Below the pieces are notes generated by a model that worked only from the letters and a program-made list of their open reading frames with translations, was not told where the DNA came from and made no database searches. Source: Nocardioides sp. 503 (lineage in GTDB: Bacteria; Actinomycetota; Actinomycetes; Propionibacteriales; Nocardioidaceae). From it: a stretch of DNA of 64,000 nt. The position numbers and the translations under genes are program-made. Positions 16,398-22,936 of this stretch are shown piece after piece; positions within the stretch are counted from its first letter, which is position 1, and each line of letters begins with the position of its first letter. Location: assembly GCF_004522095.1 (NCBI RefSeq), contig NZ_SPUI01000003.1, positions 682,001 to 746,000 on the forward strand. Direction: 5' to 3'.

Positions 16398-17888
16398 TCA
16401 GACCCGCTCGCCGGTCTTGACGCCCCGCTCGCCGGCGTCGCTGAGCCGGGCCTCCTCGATGGCCTGCTGCTCCAGCTCGTGGCGACGGCTCTCGTCGAGC
16501 AGCTCCCGCGCGGCGTCGTAGGCGCCGGGCGCGGAGACCAGGTCGGTGGCGCCGCGCCGCAGCCGGCCCAGCGCCGCCCGGGCGAAGATCTGCTGCTCGG
16601 TGGTGGTGCGCTCGGAGCGGCCGCGGCCGAGGAACGAGACGAACCAGTGCAGGACGGCGGTGACGCGGTTCTTGAAGCCGGTGATGTAGACGAGGTGCAC
16701 GGCCAGCCACATCAGCCAGGCGATGATGCCGGTGAGGCGCAGCTTGCCGACCATGGCGACCGCACGGAAGCGGCTGATGATCGCCATCGACCCCTTGTCG
16801 CGGTACTTGAAGGGGGGCTGGGCGGGCTTGCCCTTGAGGCGCCCGTCGATCTCCTTGGCGGCGTACTTGGCGCCCTGGATCGCCACCTGGGCGACTCCCG
16901 GGAGGTTGTCGAGGGCGATCATGTCGCCGACGACGAAGACCTCGGGGTGGCCCGGCAGCGTGAGGTCGGGGTTGACGCCGATGCGGCCGGCGCGGTCGAG
17001 CGGCGCGCCGCTCTGCTCGGCCAGCGTCCTGCCCAGCGGGCTGGCCTGCACGCCGGCGGCCCAGATCTTGGTGACGGTGTTGATGCGCTCGGTGCGCCCG
17101 TCCTTGTACTTGACCTCGAGCCCGCGCTCGTCGACGTCGGTGACCATCGCGCCCAGCTGGACCTCGACGCCGAGCTTCTCGAGCTCGCGCGACGTCCAGG
17201 CGCCGAGCTTGGCGCCGAACGGCGGCAGCACCTGCGGCGCCGCGTCGAGGAGGACCACGCGGGCCGAGCGGGTGTTGATGGCGCGGAAGTCGCGCTTGAG
17301 CGTGCGGTGGGCGAGCTCGGCGATCTGGCCGGCCATCTCTACGCCGGTCGGGCCGGCGCCCACGACCACGAAGGTGAGCAGGTGGTCGACGTTGTCGCCG
17401 CGCTTGGCGCCGAGCTCGGCCATCTCGAAGGCGCCGAAGATCCGGCCGCGCAGCTCGAGGGCGTCGTCGATGCTCTTCATGCCGGGGGCGTACTCGGCGA
17501 ACTGGTCGTTGCCGAAGTAGGACTGGCCCGCGCCGGCCGCCACGATGAGGGAGTCGTAGGCGATCGTCGAGTCGCGGCCCAGGACGTGGGAGGTGACGAC
17601 CTGGCGCTCGAGGTCGATGCCGGTGACCTCGCCGAGCAGGACCTGGACGTTGTCCTGGCCGCTCAGCACCTCACGCGTCGGGGGTGCGATCTCGCCCTGG
17701 GAGAGGATCCCCGTCGCGACCTGGTAGAGCAGGGGCTGGAAGAGGTGGTGCGTGGTCTTGGCGACCATCGTGATGTCCACGTCGGCGCGGCGCAGCGCCT
17801 TGGTGCCGAAGAGCCCGCCGAAGCCGGACCCCACCACGACGACCTGGTGGCGTCGGGTGCCGGCCTCCTGTGTCGATGCCGTGTCCAT
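16398..17888 (-). CDS. ndh: Type II NADH:quinone oxidoreductase
   Basis: Non-proton-pumping NADH dehydrogenase feeding electrons to menaquinone. 496 residues. FAD-binding VVVGSGFGGLFG near residue 18, NADH-binding VVGAGPTGVEMAGQIAEL near 180, and the flavoprotein VFVVGDMIAL segment near 315. A hydrophobic C-terminal stretch (LTGIIAWLMWLAVHLVYITG) serves for membrane attachment, followed by a charged tail of ~100 residues. Two ATGs are close; the one at 17888 is preferred because GAAGGG sits 9 nt before it, whereas it touches the ATG at 17897. Confidence 0.9.
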   Translation of the reverse strand: MDTASTQEAGTRRHQVVVVGSGFGGLFGTKALRRADVDITMVAKTTHHLFQPLLYQVATGILSQGEIAPPTREVLSGQDNVQVLLGEVTGIDLERQVVTSHVLGRDSTIAYDSLIVAAGAGQSYFGNDQFAEYAPGMKSIDDALELRGRIFGAFEMAELGAKRGDNVDHLLTFVVVGAGPTGVEMAGQIAELAHRTLKRDFRAINTRSARVVLLDAAPQVLPPFGAKLGAWTSRELEKLGVEVQLGAMVTDVDERGLEVKYKDGRTERINTVTKIWAAGVQASPLGRTLAEQSGAPLDRAGRIGVNPDLTLPGHPEVFVVGDMIALDNLPGVAQVAIQGAKYAAKEIDGRLKGKPAQPPFKYRDKGSMAIISRFRAVAMVGKLRLTGIIAWLMWLAVHLVYITGFKNRVTAVLHWFVSFLGRGRSERTTTEQQIFARAALGRLRRGATDLVSAPGAYDAARELLDESRRHELEQQAIEEARLSDAGERGVKTGERV

Positions 17889-18074
17889 GTGGCTCATCCC
17901 TTCGGTCGCTGTGCTGTCTCCATTGTCCCGCCGCGCTGCCGCTGGTGCGAATCCGGACCGCGTCCGGATCGTCACAGCGGCTCGGGGAATAGCCCGGCCC
18001 GGGTGCCGCACCGCCCACGACGACGAGCGCGCTAGACCACCGGTACCTCGTTGGAGGATTTTTCAACGACACAG

Positions 18075-18100
18075 GTTTGGTGCCGGAAACCCGGGGGTAG
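18075..18100 (+). promoter_or_regulatory. Sigma-B/SigF-type promoter (predicted)
   Basis: GTTT (18075-18078), a 16-nt spacer, then GGGTAG (18095-18100) fits the actinobacterial stress-sigma pattern GNTTN14-16GGGTAY. It lies about 50 nt upstream of the GTG of an ATP-binding regulator of the RsbW/anti-sigma superfamily, a plausible target. Assigned by motif only. Confidence 0.45.
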
Positions 18101-18150
18101 ACGAGCCGACAATGGCCTGAGCCTGCCCATGATCCCGTCGGAGATAACAC

Positions 18151-19092
18151 GTGCCGTTGAACCGGCCTGCCCTGTCCTTGGGCTCCGGACCCCGAGGCGT
18201 GCAAGACGCACGCCGTTGGGTGGTCGACACCTGCCATGACATCGGTCGAGCCGACCTCGTCGAGTGCGCCGAGCTGGGCGTCTCCGAGCTGGTGACCAAC
18301 GCGCTGCTGCACGGCGCGCCCCCGATCCAGGTGCGGGTGCGCGGCACCTGGGAGCACCCCCGGGTCGAGGTGCGCGACGGCTCGACCGTGCCGCCGCTGC
18401 TGCCCTCCACCGTCGAGCCGACCGACGAGGACGACCTCCTGCTGACGTTCGGGCGTGGGCTGAGCATCGTGGCCCGCAGCTCGGAGGCGTGGGGCGCCGA
18501 GATCGAGGACGACGGCAAGATCGTCTGGTTCAACCCCGCGCCGGAGTTCTCCGAGGACGACGGCGTCGAGGGGGTCATCACCGGCGTGGTGAGCGAGACC
18601 CGCCCGCGGGCCGACGCCCCGGGGATGATCGAGTTCGAGATCCGCGACGTGCCGCTGAAGTCCTACGTCGGCTTCCACCGCCACTACCGCGAGCTGCGCC
18701 GGGAGGTCCGGCTGCTGGCCCTGGCGCACGAGGCCGACTACCCGCTCGCCAAGAGCCTCTCCGACCTCTTCGGCGCACTCGAGCAGCCCCTGCACGACGG
18801 CATGGGCCTGGACCAGATCGAGGCGGCTCTCGAGGCCGGCAGCAGCACCACCGACGTCCACGTCGTCATGGACGCCGCGTCCGCGGACGTCATCGGCCGC
18901 TTCATCGAGCTGCTCGACCTGGCCGACGCCTTCTGCCGGGAGGAGCGGCTGCTGTCGCTCGCGCGCACCGTGGAGCAGCAGCGCTTCCAGGAGTGGTTCC
19001 TCGGGGAGTTCGTCCGCCAGGCCAACGGCGAGGAGCCGCTGCCGTGGGTCGGCGCCCCGGAGGACTCGGTGCGGCAGACTTCGCTGTCGTGA
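18151..19092 (+). CDS. ATP-binding protein of the anti-sigma/HATPase_c_2 type
   Basis: 313 residues. The N-terminal ~130 resemble the single-domain GHKL kinases of RsbW/SpoIIAB type: the N-box in LGVSELVTNALLHGAPP and the later G-rich segment TFGRGLSIVARSSEAWG. The C-terminal ~170 residues are helical and not recognised, so this is not a simple anti-sigma factor; no histidine-kinase DHp domain is present. A role in controlling a sigma factor or anti-anti-sigma protein is inferred. RBS GGAGAT precedes the GTG. It overlaps fluC by 4 nt (GTGA). Confidence 0.75.
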   Translation: MPLNRPALSLGSGPRGVQDARRWVVDTCHDIGRADLVECAELGVSELVTNALLHGAPPIQVRVRGTWEHPRVEVRDGSTVPPLLPSTVEPTDEDDLLLTFGRGLSIVARSSEAWGAEIEDDGKIVWFNPAPEFSEDDGVEGVITGVVSETRPRADAPGMIEFEIRDVPLKSYVGFHRHYRELRREVRLLALAHEADYPLAKSLSDLFGALEQPLHDGMGLDQIEAALEAGSSTTDVHVVMDAASADVIGRFIELLDLADAFCREERLLSLARTVEQQRFQEWFLGEFVRQANGEEPLPWVGAPEDSVRQTSLS

Positions 19093-19478
19093 CTCCCCCG
19101 CTGCCGCGCCTGCTCGGCGCGGTGGCGATCGGCGGGGCGCTCGGCGCGTTGCTGCGCTACGCGCTGGGCGAGCTGGCCCCCGACGGCTCCGGCTTCCCCT
19201 GGACCACGCTCGCGATCAACGTCTCCGGCGCGGGGACGCTCGCGCTGCTGCCCGCACTGCGCGCCGTACGGCGCTCGCGGGTGGTGGCCACCGCGCTCGG
19301 CCCCGGCCTGCTCGGCGGCTACACGACCCTGTCGGCGACCTCCGAGCAGAGCCGCCACCTGCTGGACCAGGGGCGGCCCGCGCTCGCCGCGGCGTACCTG
19401 CTGGGCACGCTCGCGGCCTCCCTGGTCGCCGTGGCCCTGGCGTCCCGGCTCGCCGTCTCCCGCGAGGACGACCGGTGA
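19089..19478 (+). CDS. crcB: Fluoride exporter FluC/CrcB, first copy (diverged)
   Basis: 129 residues, four hydrophobic helices, family signature near the N-terminus (GGALGALLRYALG) and AINVSGAG in helix 2. The third-helix motif usually read as GFxGGLTTFSTF is here GLLGGYTTLSAT, so the phenylalanine-box position is changed. Fluc channels are dual-topology dimers; actinobacteria often encode two unequal subunits as adjacent genes. GTG start overlaps the preceding stop and its own stop overlaps the second copy. Confidence 0.88.
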   Translation: MTPPLPRLLGAVAIGGALGALLRYALGELAPDGSGFPWTTLAINVSGAGTLALLPALRAVRRSRVVATALGPGLLGGYTTLSATSEQSRHLLDQGRPALAAAYLLGTLAASLVAVALASRLAVSREDDR

Positions 19479-19801
19479 CCGCGCTCCTGGTGGCGCTCGG
19501 TGGTGGCGTGGGCGCCGTGCTGCGGTTCCTCGTCGGACGGCGCCTCGACCGTGAGCTGCCGCTGGGCACGCTGCTCGTCAACGTCGTCGGCTCGTTCCTG
19601 CTCGGCGTCCTCTCCGGCCTCGCGCTGGACGGCGCGGCCCTGGCCCTGCTCGGCACCGGCTTCTGCGGCGGCCTCACGACCTACAGCGCCTTCGCGGTGC
19701 AGACCCAGGCGTTGGGCAGGCGCGGAGCGGCGTACGCCGCCGGCACGGTCGTCGTGGCCCTGGCCGCCTGCGGGCTGGGGTTCTGGCTCGCTCAGGCGTA
19801 G
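19475..19801 (+). CDS. crcB: Fluoride exporter FluC/CrcB, second copy
   Basis: 108 residues, four helices, with GGGVGAVLRFLVGR at the N-terminus, LLVNVVGSFLLG in helix 2, and a near-canonical GFCGGLTTYSAF in helix 3. Expected to form a heterodimeric F- channel with the upstream paralogue. GTG start overlaps the upstream stop. Its 3' end overlaps the convergent metallopeptidase gene by 10 nt. No fluoride (crcB) riboswitch was recognised upstream of the operon. Confidence 0.9.
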   Translation: MTALLVALGGGVGAVLRFLVGRRLDRELPLGTLLVNVVGSFLLGVLSGLALDGAALALLGTGFCGGLTTYSAFAVQTQALGRRGAAYAAGTVVVALAACGLGFWLAQA

Positions 19802-20148
19802 CCGAGCTCGTGCAGGCGCTCGTCGTCGATGCCGAAGTGGTGCGCCACCTCGTGCACGACGGTGATCCGCACCTCCTCGACCAGCTCGGCCTCGTCGGCG
19901 CACATGTCGAGCAGCGGACCGCGGAAGATGAAGATGCGGTCGGGCAGGTCCACCCCGGGCATCCACTGGCGCTCGGTCAGGGCGACGCCGTCGTAGAGGC
20001 CGAGCAGGTCGTCGGGCTCGCCCTCCGGCGGCTCCTCCTCGACGAGCACCACGACGTTGCGCACCAGCGCGGCCAGCTCGTCGGGGATCCCGTCCAGCGC
20101 CTGGTCCACGAGCTCGTCGAAACGCTCGGGCTCCATCGCGATCGGCAC
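19792..20148 (-). CDS. Zincin-like metallopeptidase domain protein
   Basis: 118 residues with the zinc-protease motif VHEVAHHFGID (HExxH plus a downstream Asp) near the C-terminus and an acidic middle. This corresponds to the short bacterial 'metallopeptidase family' (formerly DUF1025). Whether these have protease activity in vivo is not established. The GTG at 20148 gives an MPIAME start; an ATG four codons later (20136) is an alternative. Confidence 0.82.
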   Translation of the reverse strand: MPIAMEPERFDELVDQALDGIPDELAALVRNVVVLVEEEPPEGEPDDLLGLYDGVALTERQWMPGVDLPDRIFIFRGPLLDMCADEAELVEEVRITVVHEVAHHFGIDDERLHELGYA

Positions 20149-20198
20149 CCGGCCATTGTGCCCGAGCGGCCCACGCCGCCTACGCCTGGAGAAGCACG

Positions 20199-20229
20199 GA
20201 CGCCCCGGACCGTGGTGGTCCGGGGCGTC
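20199..20229 (-). terminator. Hairpin terminator downstream of tRNA-Asp
   Basis: 13-bp perfect stem GACGCCCCGGACC / GGTCCGGGGCGTC with the 5-nt loop GTGGT, placed 4 nt beyond the 3' end of tRNA-Asp. No long U-tract is visible, as is usual in high-GC actinobacteria. Confidence 0.75.
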
Positions 20230-20232
20230 TAG

Positions 20233-20309
20233 TGGCGACCCCGACGGGACTCGAACCCGCGGCCTCCGCCGTGACAGGGCGGCGCGCTAACCAACTGCGC
20301 TACGGGGCC
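20233..20309 (-). tRNA. tRNA-Asp (GTC)
   Basis: On the minus strand: acceptor GGCCCCG pairs with CGGGGTC, D-arm AGCGCAGTTGGTTAGCGC, anticodon loop CTGTCAC inside the CGCC/GGCG stem giving anticodon GTC, T-loop GGTTCGAGTCC, discriminator G, and an encoded CCA at 20233-20235. Confidence 0.95.
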
Positions 20310-20423
20310 AGGTTGTGCTGGATCTGGTGCTCTCGCTCCGGCTCGGCCGAAGCGGTGAAACCCTAACCCATCCACGCGAGCACGTCCCAATCCGGGGGTC
20401 CGGGTCGTTCCGGCTGCTCGCAG

Positions 20424-20499
20424 TGGCACCCCCAACGGGATTCGAACCCGTGCTACCGCCGTGAAAGGGCGACGTCCTAGGCCGCTAGACGATGGGGGC
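20424..20499 (-). tRNA. tRNA-Glu (TTC)
   Basis: On the minus strand: acceptor GCCCCCA pairs with TGGGGGT (G1-U72, as in other actinobacterial tRNA-Glu). Anticodon loop CTTTCAC inside GCC/GGC gives anticodon TTC, T-loop GGTTCGAATCC, and CCA is encoded at 20424-20426. Lies ~115 nt upstream of tRNA-Asp in the direction of transcription. Confidence 0.95.
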
Positions 20500-20669
20500 C
20501 AGACCGCGCGCTCAGCATAGGGCCGGTTCTCGACGCTCTCCAAAGCGCACACCGGGCACCGCGGGGCCAGAGGACGCGGCGACGACCTGCCCGGGACGCG
20601 ACGTCGGCGGTAGCCTCGGCGCATGCCGGGAGCCACCGGCCGGCCGCGCCGAGGAGAAGGAGCACCCAG

Positions 20670-21056
20670 ATGGACGCGACGCTCGAGGGCAAGATCTGCT
20701 CCTTCTGCGGCAAGCCGGGCAGCCGGAAGAACAGGCTGGCCGGCGGGCTGGGCGCGATGATCTGCTTCGAGTGCATCGAGTACTTCCACCAGGACATCAG
20801 CTCCGAGAGCCGCGTGGCGGCCCAGACCCGGCCCGTGTGGGACGAGATGTCCGACGCCGACCTCCTGCACACGTTCACGCTGGTGCTGAGGTCGGCCGAG
20901 CAGAACACCGCCTTCGCCGGCGAGTGGGTCGAGCTCCTGCGCCGGCGCAAGCTGTCCTGGGCCGAGATCGGCAAGGCGCTCGGCGTGTCACGCCAGGCAG
21001 CGTGGGAGCGGTTCTCCACCACCTCCACCAGCCGCCGCCGCGACGCCTCGGCCTGA
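20670..21056 (+). CDS. ClpX-type C4 zinc-finger protein with C-terminal HTH
   Basis: 128 residues. An N-terminal zinc finger like that of ClpX (Cys10, Cys13, Cys32, Cys35 in CSFCGK...ICFECIEYFHQ) is followed by a helical linker and a helix-turn-helix-like end, SWAEIGKALGVSRQAAWERF. It lacks the AAA+ ATPase domain, so it is not ClpX; probably a small DNA-binding regulator or adaptor. RBS AAGGAG precedes the ATG. The last 69 nt overlap the convergent P450 gene, an unusually long tail-to-tail overlap. Confidence 0.82.
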   Translation: MDATLEGKICSFCGKPGSRKNRLAGGLGAMICFECIEYFHQDISSESRVAAQTRPVWDEMSDADLLHTFTLVLRSAEQNTAFAGEWVELLRRRKLSWAEIGKALGVSRQAAWERFSTTSTSRRRDASA

Positions 21057-22190
21057 CCGCGCCGAGCGCGGCTGCAGCGTCACCGCGAGCCCCACGGGCA
21101 GCAGCGTCGTGCGGGGGTCGGCGGTGACCGTCCCCGGAGCGCGGGACACGCGGACCTCGTGGACGACCGTCAGCAGGATGCTGACGAGCAGCGACAGCGC
21201 GAAGTGCTGCCCCGGGCACCGGTGCAGCCCCTGCCCGAAGGGCAGGAAGAAGCCCGGGGGTGCCGACGTCGCCCAGCGCTCGGGACGGAACCGCGACGCG
21301 TCGTCCAGCACCCGCTCGTCGCGCTGCAGTGCGTAGGGGCTGAGCATGAACGTGTGGCCCGCGCTGAACTCGTAGCCGCCGAGCCCCACCGGGCCGGTGG
21401 CCGTGCGGGTGATCAGCCAGGTGGGGGGATGGAGGCGAAGGACCTCGCGCACGAAGGCCACCGCCCGTGGGTAGGAGGACAGCGGTGGCGCCTGCCCGTC
21501 CTCGAGGTGCTGGGCGAACAGGGCCGCCTCCGGCTCCAGCCGCTCGGCCTGAGGGGCGTGGTCGCTGAGGCACAGCAGCATCCAGGCCGCCGCGGCGCCG
21601 GGCACGCGGTCGGCGGCGAGCAACGCGCCCACGAGCATGTGGGCGCACTCCTCGAGCCGAGCGGCGTCGAAGCCGCGAGCCACCTGCGCGGCGTGGTCGG
21701 GGAAGGCGTCGGGGTCCTCCATGCGCGAGCGCAGGAGCGCCCGGACGAGTCCCATCGTGTGCTCGTAGTGGCGCAGGATCCTCCGGCGGGCCGGGGTGAC
21801 GCGGTTGGCCGGGAGGGCGAAGGGGTTCCCGATCATCGCGGACAGCGCCTCGAGCAGGTCCGAGGCGGAGCCGGCGACCGCGTCGGCGCCGGGACCGAAG
21901 GTGTGCCGGGCCATCGCCCGCGAGGTCACCCGCTCCAGGGCCGGCAGCGGGTCGAAGGGCAGGCTGCGACCCGGCGCGAGCCCCCCGAGCAGCTCGCGCC
22001 TCGTGAGTGCGCTGACCACGGTCCGCAGCGGTGCGACGGCGCTCGGGCGCAGCCCGGGGTTGAGGTGGCGACGCGACGCGATGACGCCCTCGGCGACCGC
22101 AGCCGGGAGCCGCCGCTGGAGGAAGTCCTCCCGGACGCCGAACCGTCGGTCGGTGAGCACCACTCGGGCCAGCCCGCCGTCGGTGACCAC
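20988..22190 (-). CDS. Cytochrome P450, probable peptide-modifying enzyme (5' start unresolved)
   Basis: Heme monooxygenase family. Counting from the GTG at 22190: ExxR is E249-R252 in REVLRLHPP and the heme ligand is C325 in FGQGLHRCPG. The I-helix reads LLAADRVPGAAAAW, so the usual acid-threonine pair for O2 activation is missing. P450-like coding continues upstream in the same frame to about 22331 (RPPGPAGRFLSGNLQDYEED is a normal P450 N-terminus), but no ATG, GTG or TTG starts it. The minimal start at 22190 would delete ~45 residues. The last ~25 residues (Gly/Ala-rich) overlap the convergent zinc-finger gene. Directly upstream is a 27-codon ORF with an aromatic C-terminus, suggesting a peptide cross-linking role. 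An ordinary small-molecule P450 remains possible. Confidence 0.82.
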   Translation of the reverse strand: MVTDGGLARVVLTDRRFGVREDFLQRRLPAAVAEGVIASRRHLNPGLRPSAVAPLRTVVSALTRRELLGGLAPGRSLPFDPLPALERVTSRAMARHTFGPGADAVAGSASDLLEALSAMIGNPFALPANRVTPARRRILRHYEHTMGLVRALLRSRMEDPDAFPDHAAQVARGFDAARLEECAHMLVGALLAADRVPGAAAAWMLLCLSDHAPQAERLEPEAALFAQHLEDGQAPPLSSYPRAVAFVREVLRLHPPTWLITRTATGPVGLGGYEFSAGHTFMLSPYALQRDERVLDDASRFRPERWATSAPPGFFLPFGQGLHRCPGQHFALSLLVSILLTVVHEVRVSRAPGTVTADPRTTLLPVGLAVTLQPRSARSGRGVAAAAGGGGGEPLPRCLA

Positions 22191-22317
22191 GGTCGTGCGC
22201 CGGTCGAACGTCGCCAGTCCCGGGTAGCTGCGGTGGACCGACGCCAGGAAGCCGAGCCGGTCCTCCTCGTAGTCCTGCAGGTTGCCGGACAGGAACCGAC
22301 CGGCTGGCCCCGGAGGA

Positions 22318-22324
22318 CGCGCGC
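22318..22324 (-). other. CG-dinucleotide run at the apparent frame break of the P450 gene
   Basis: A TTG overlaps the stop of the upstream small ORF as TTGA (TTG at 22336-22334), a classic coupled start, but it is out of frame with the P450. Removing one CG unit from the CGCGCGC run at 22318-22324 would join this TTG to the frame RPPGPAGRF. A 2-nt slippage event, whether in the genome or in the assembly, therefore explains the missing start. Confidence 0.45.
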
Positions 22325-22332
22325 CGATGACC

Positions 22333-22416
22333 TCAACCCCAGTAGTAGCCGGCGGTGACCCCCCGACCCTGGACCCGCAGGATGACGCGTGCCACCGAGA
22401 ATCTGATGCGCTTCAT
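22333..22416 (-). CDS. Candidate RiPP precursor peptide (27 aa) upstream of P450
   Basis: ATG at 22416 with GGGGAG five nt upstream. The product begins MKRIRFSVARV (basic, amphipathic, leader-like) and ends GVTAGYYWG, so four of the last five residues form a Gly-aromatic block. The TGA stop lies inside the first codons of the P450 reading frame. Short leader plus terminal Tyr/Trp core next to a lone P450 is the architecture of P450-cross-linked ribosomal peptides (tryptorubin-type atropopeptides, biarylitides, cittilins). No transporter or protease gene is adjacent. Assignment is inference from layout and composition; a chance ORF of 28 codons is the main alternative. Confidence 0.55.
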   Translation of the reverse strand: MKRIRFSVARVILRVQGRGVTAGYYWG

Positions 22417-22627
22417 GTCCACTCCCCACTCCACCGCGTCAAGTATGTCCTGACGCAGCTCGAGGCTAGCCCCGCGCGACGGCGGATCGCCTCAGCGACA
22501 CGTCCATCGCGGCACCCGGCGTGCGCGGTGACGGCCCGCGACGGCCAGAGCCGCTCGCCCGTCCCGATGCCTCCCGTGGCCCCGTTGCTGTGTATGCTCG
22601 TCGCCGTCCGGGATGGTCCCCGGTGAT

Positions 22628-22701
22628 GGCCAGGTAGCTCAGTTGGTACGAGCGTCCGCCTGAAAAGTGGAAGGTCGGCGGTTCGACCCCGCCCCTGGCC
22701 A
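22628..22701 (+). tRNA. tRNA-Phe (GAA)
   Basis: Acceptor GGCCAGG pairs with CCTGGCC, D-arm GCTCAGTTGGTACGAGC, anticodon stem-loop TCCGC-CTGAAAA-GTGGA giving anticodon GAA, T-arm GGCGG-TTCGACC-CCGCC, discriminator A. The 3' CCA is not encoded (ACCC follows), unlike the other two tRNAs here. A likely -10 element TATGCT lies about 37 nt upstream. Confidence 0.93.
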
Positions 22702-22712
22702 CCCGCACCGAA

Positions 22713-22740
22713 CGCCCCCGCCGGAGCTCCGGCGGGGGCG
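22713..22740 (+). terminator. Terminator hairpin after tRNA-Phe
   Basis: Perfect 28-nt palindrome with arm CGCCCCCGCCGGAG and its complement, 11 nt after the tRNA-Phe 3' end. GC-rich stem, no U-tract. Confidence 0.7.
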
Positions 22741-22846
22741 CTCGCGTCTTCGACCCAGAGACGCTTCCGAGGACGTCCCGAGGCAGGCACGCTGCCGACG
22801 GCGTGTTCGCGCCGCAGCAGCCTGCCTGCGGTGCAGACTGCTAACG

Positions 22847-22863
22847 AGAATGATCGTCATTCT
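22847..22863. promoter_or_regulatory. Zur-type box (predicted)
   Basis: AGAATGA-TCG-TCATTCT is a perfect 7-bp inverted repeat with 3-nt spacer, the form of Fur/Zur operators (AATGA/TCATT half-sites). It sits 74 nt upstream of the permease ORF, and the adjacent zur gene supports a zinc-responsive role. Repression when zinc is plentiful is the expected behaviour. Confidence 0.7.
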
Positions 22864-22936
22864 GAGTTAGCCACCGGAGGCAGATATCGACGCATCCGCC
22901 GACACCCGGCGACGCCCGGACGACTCCCTGAGTCAG

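Noticed and set aside
20424..20499. Integration (att) site at the tRNA genes
   Set aside because: No duplicated tRNA 3' end or integrase gene is present near any of the three tRNAs.
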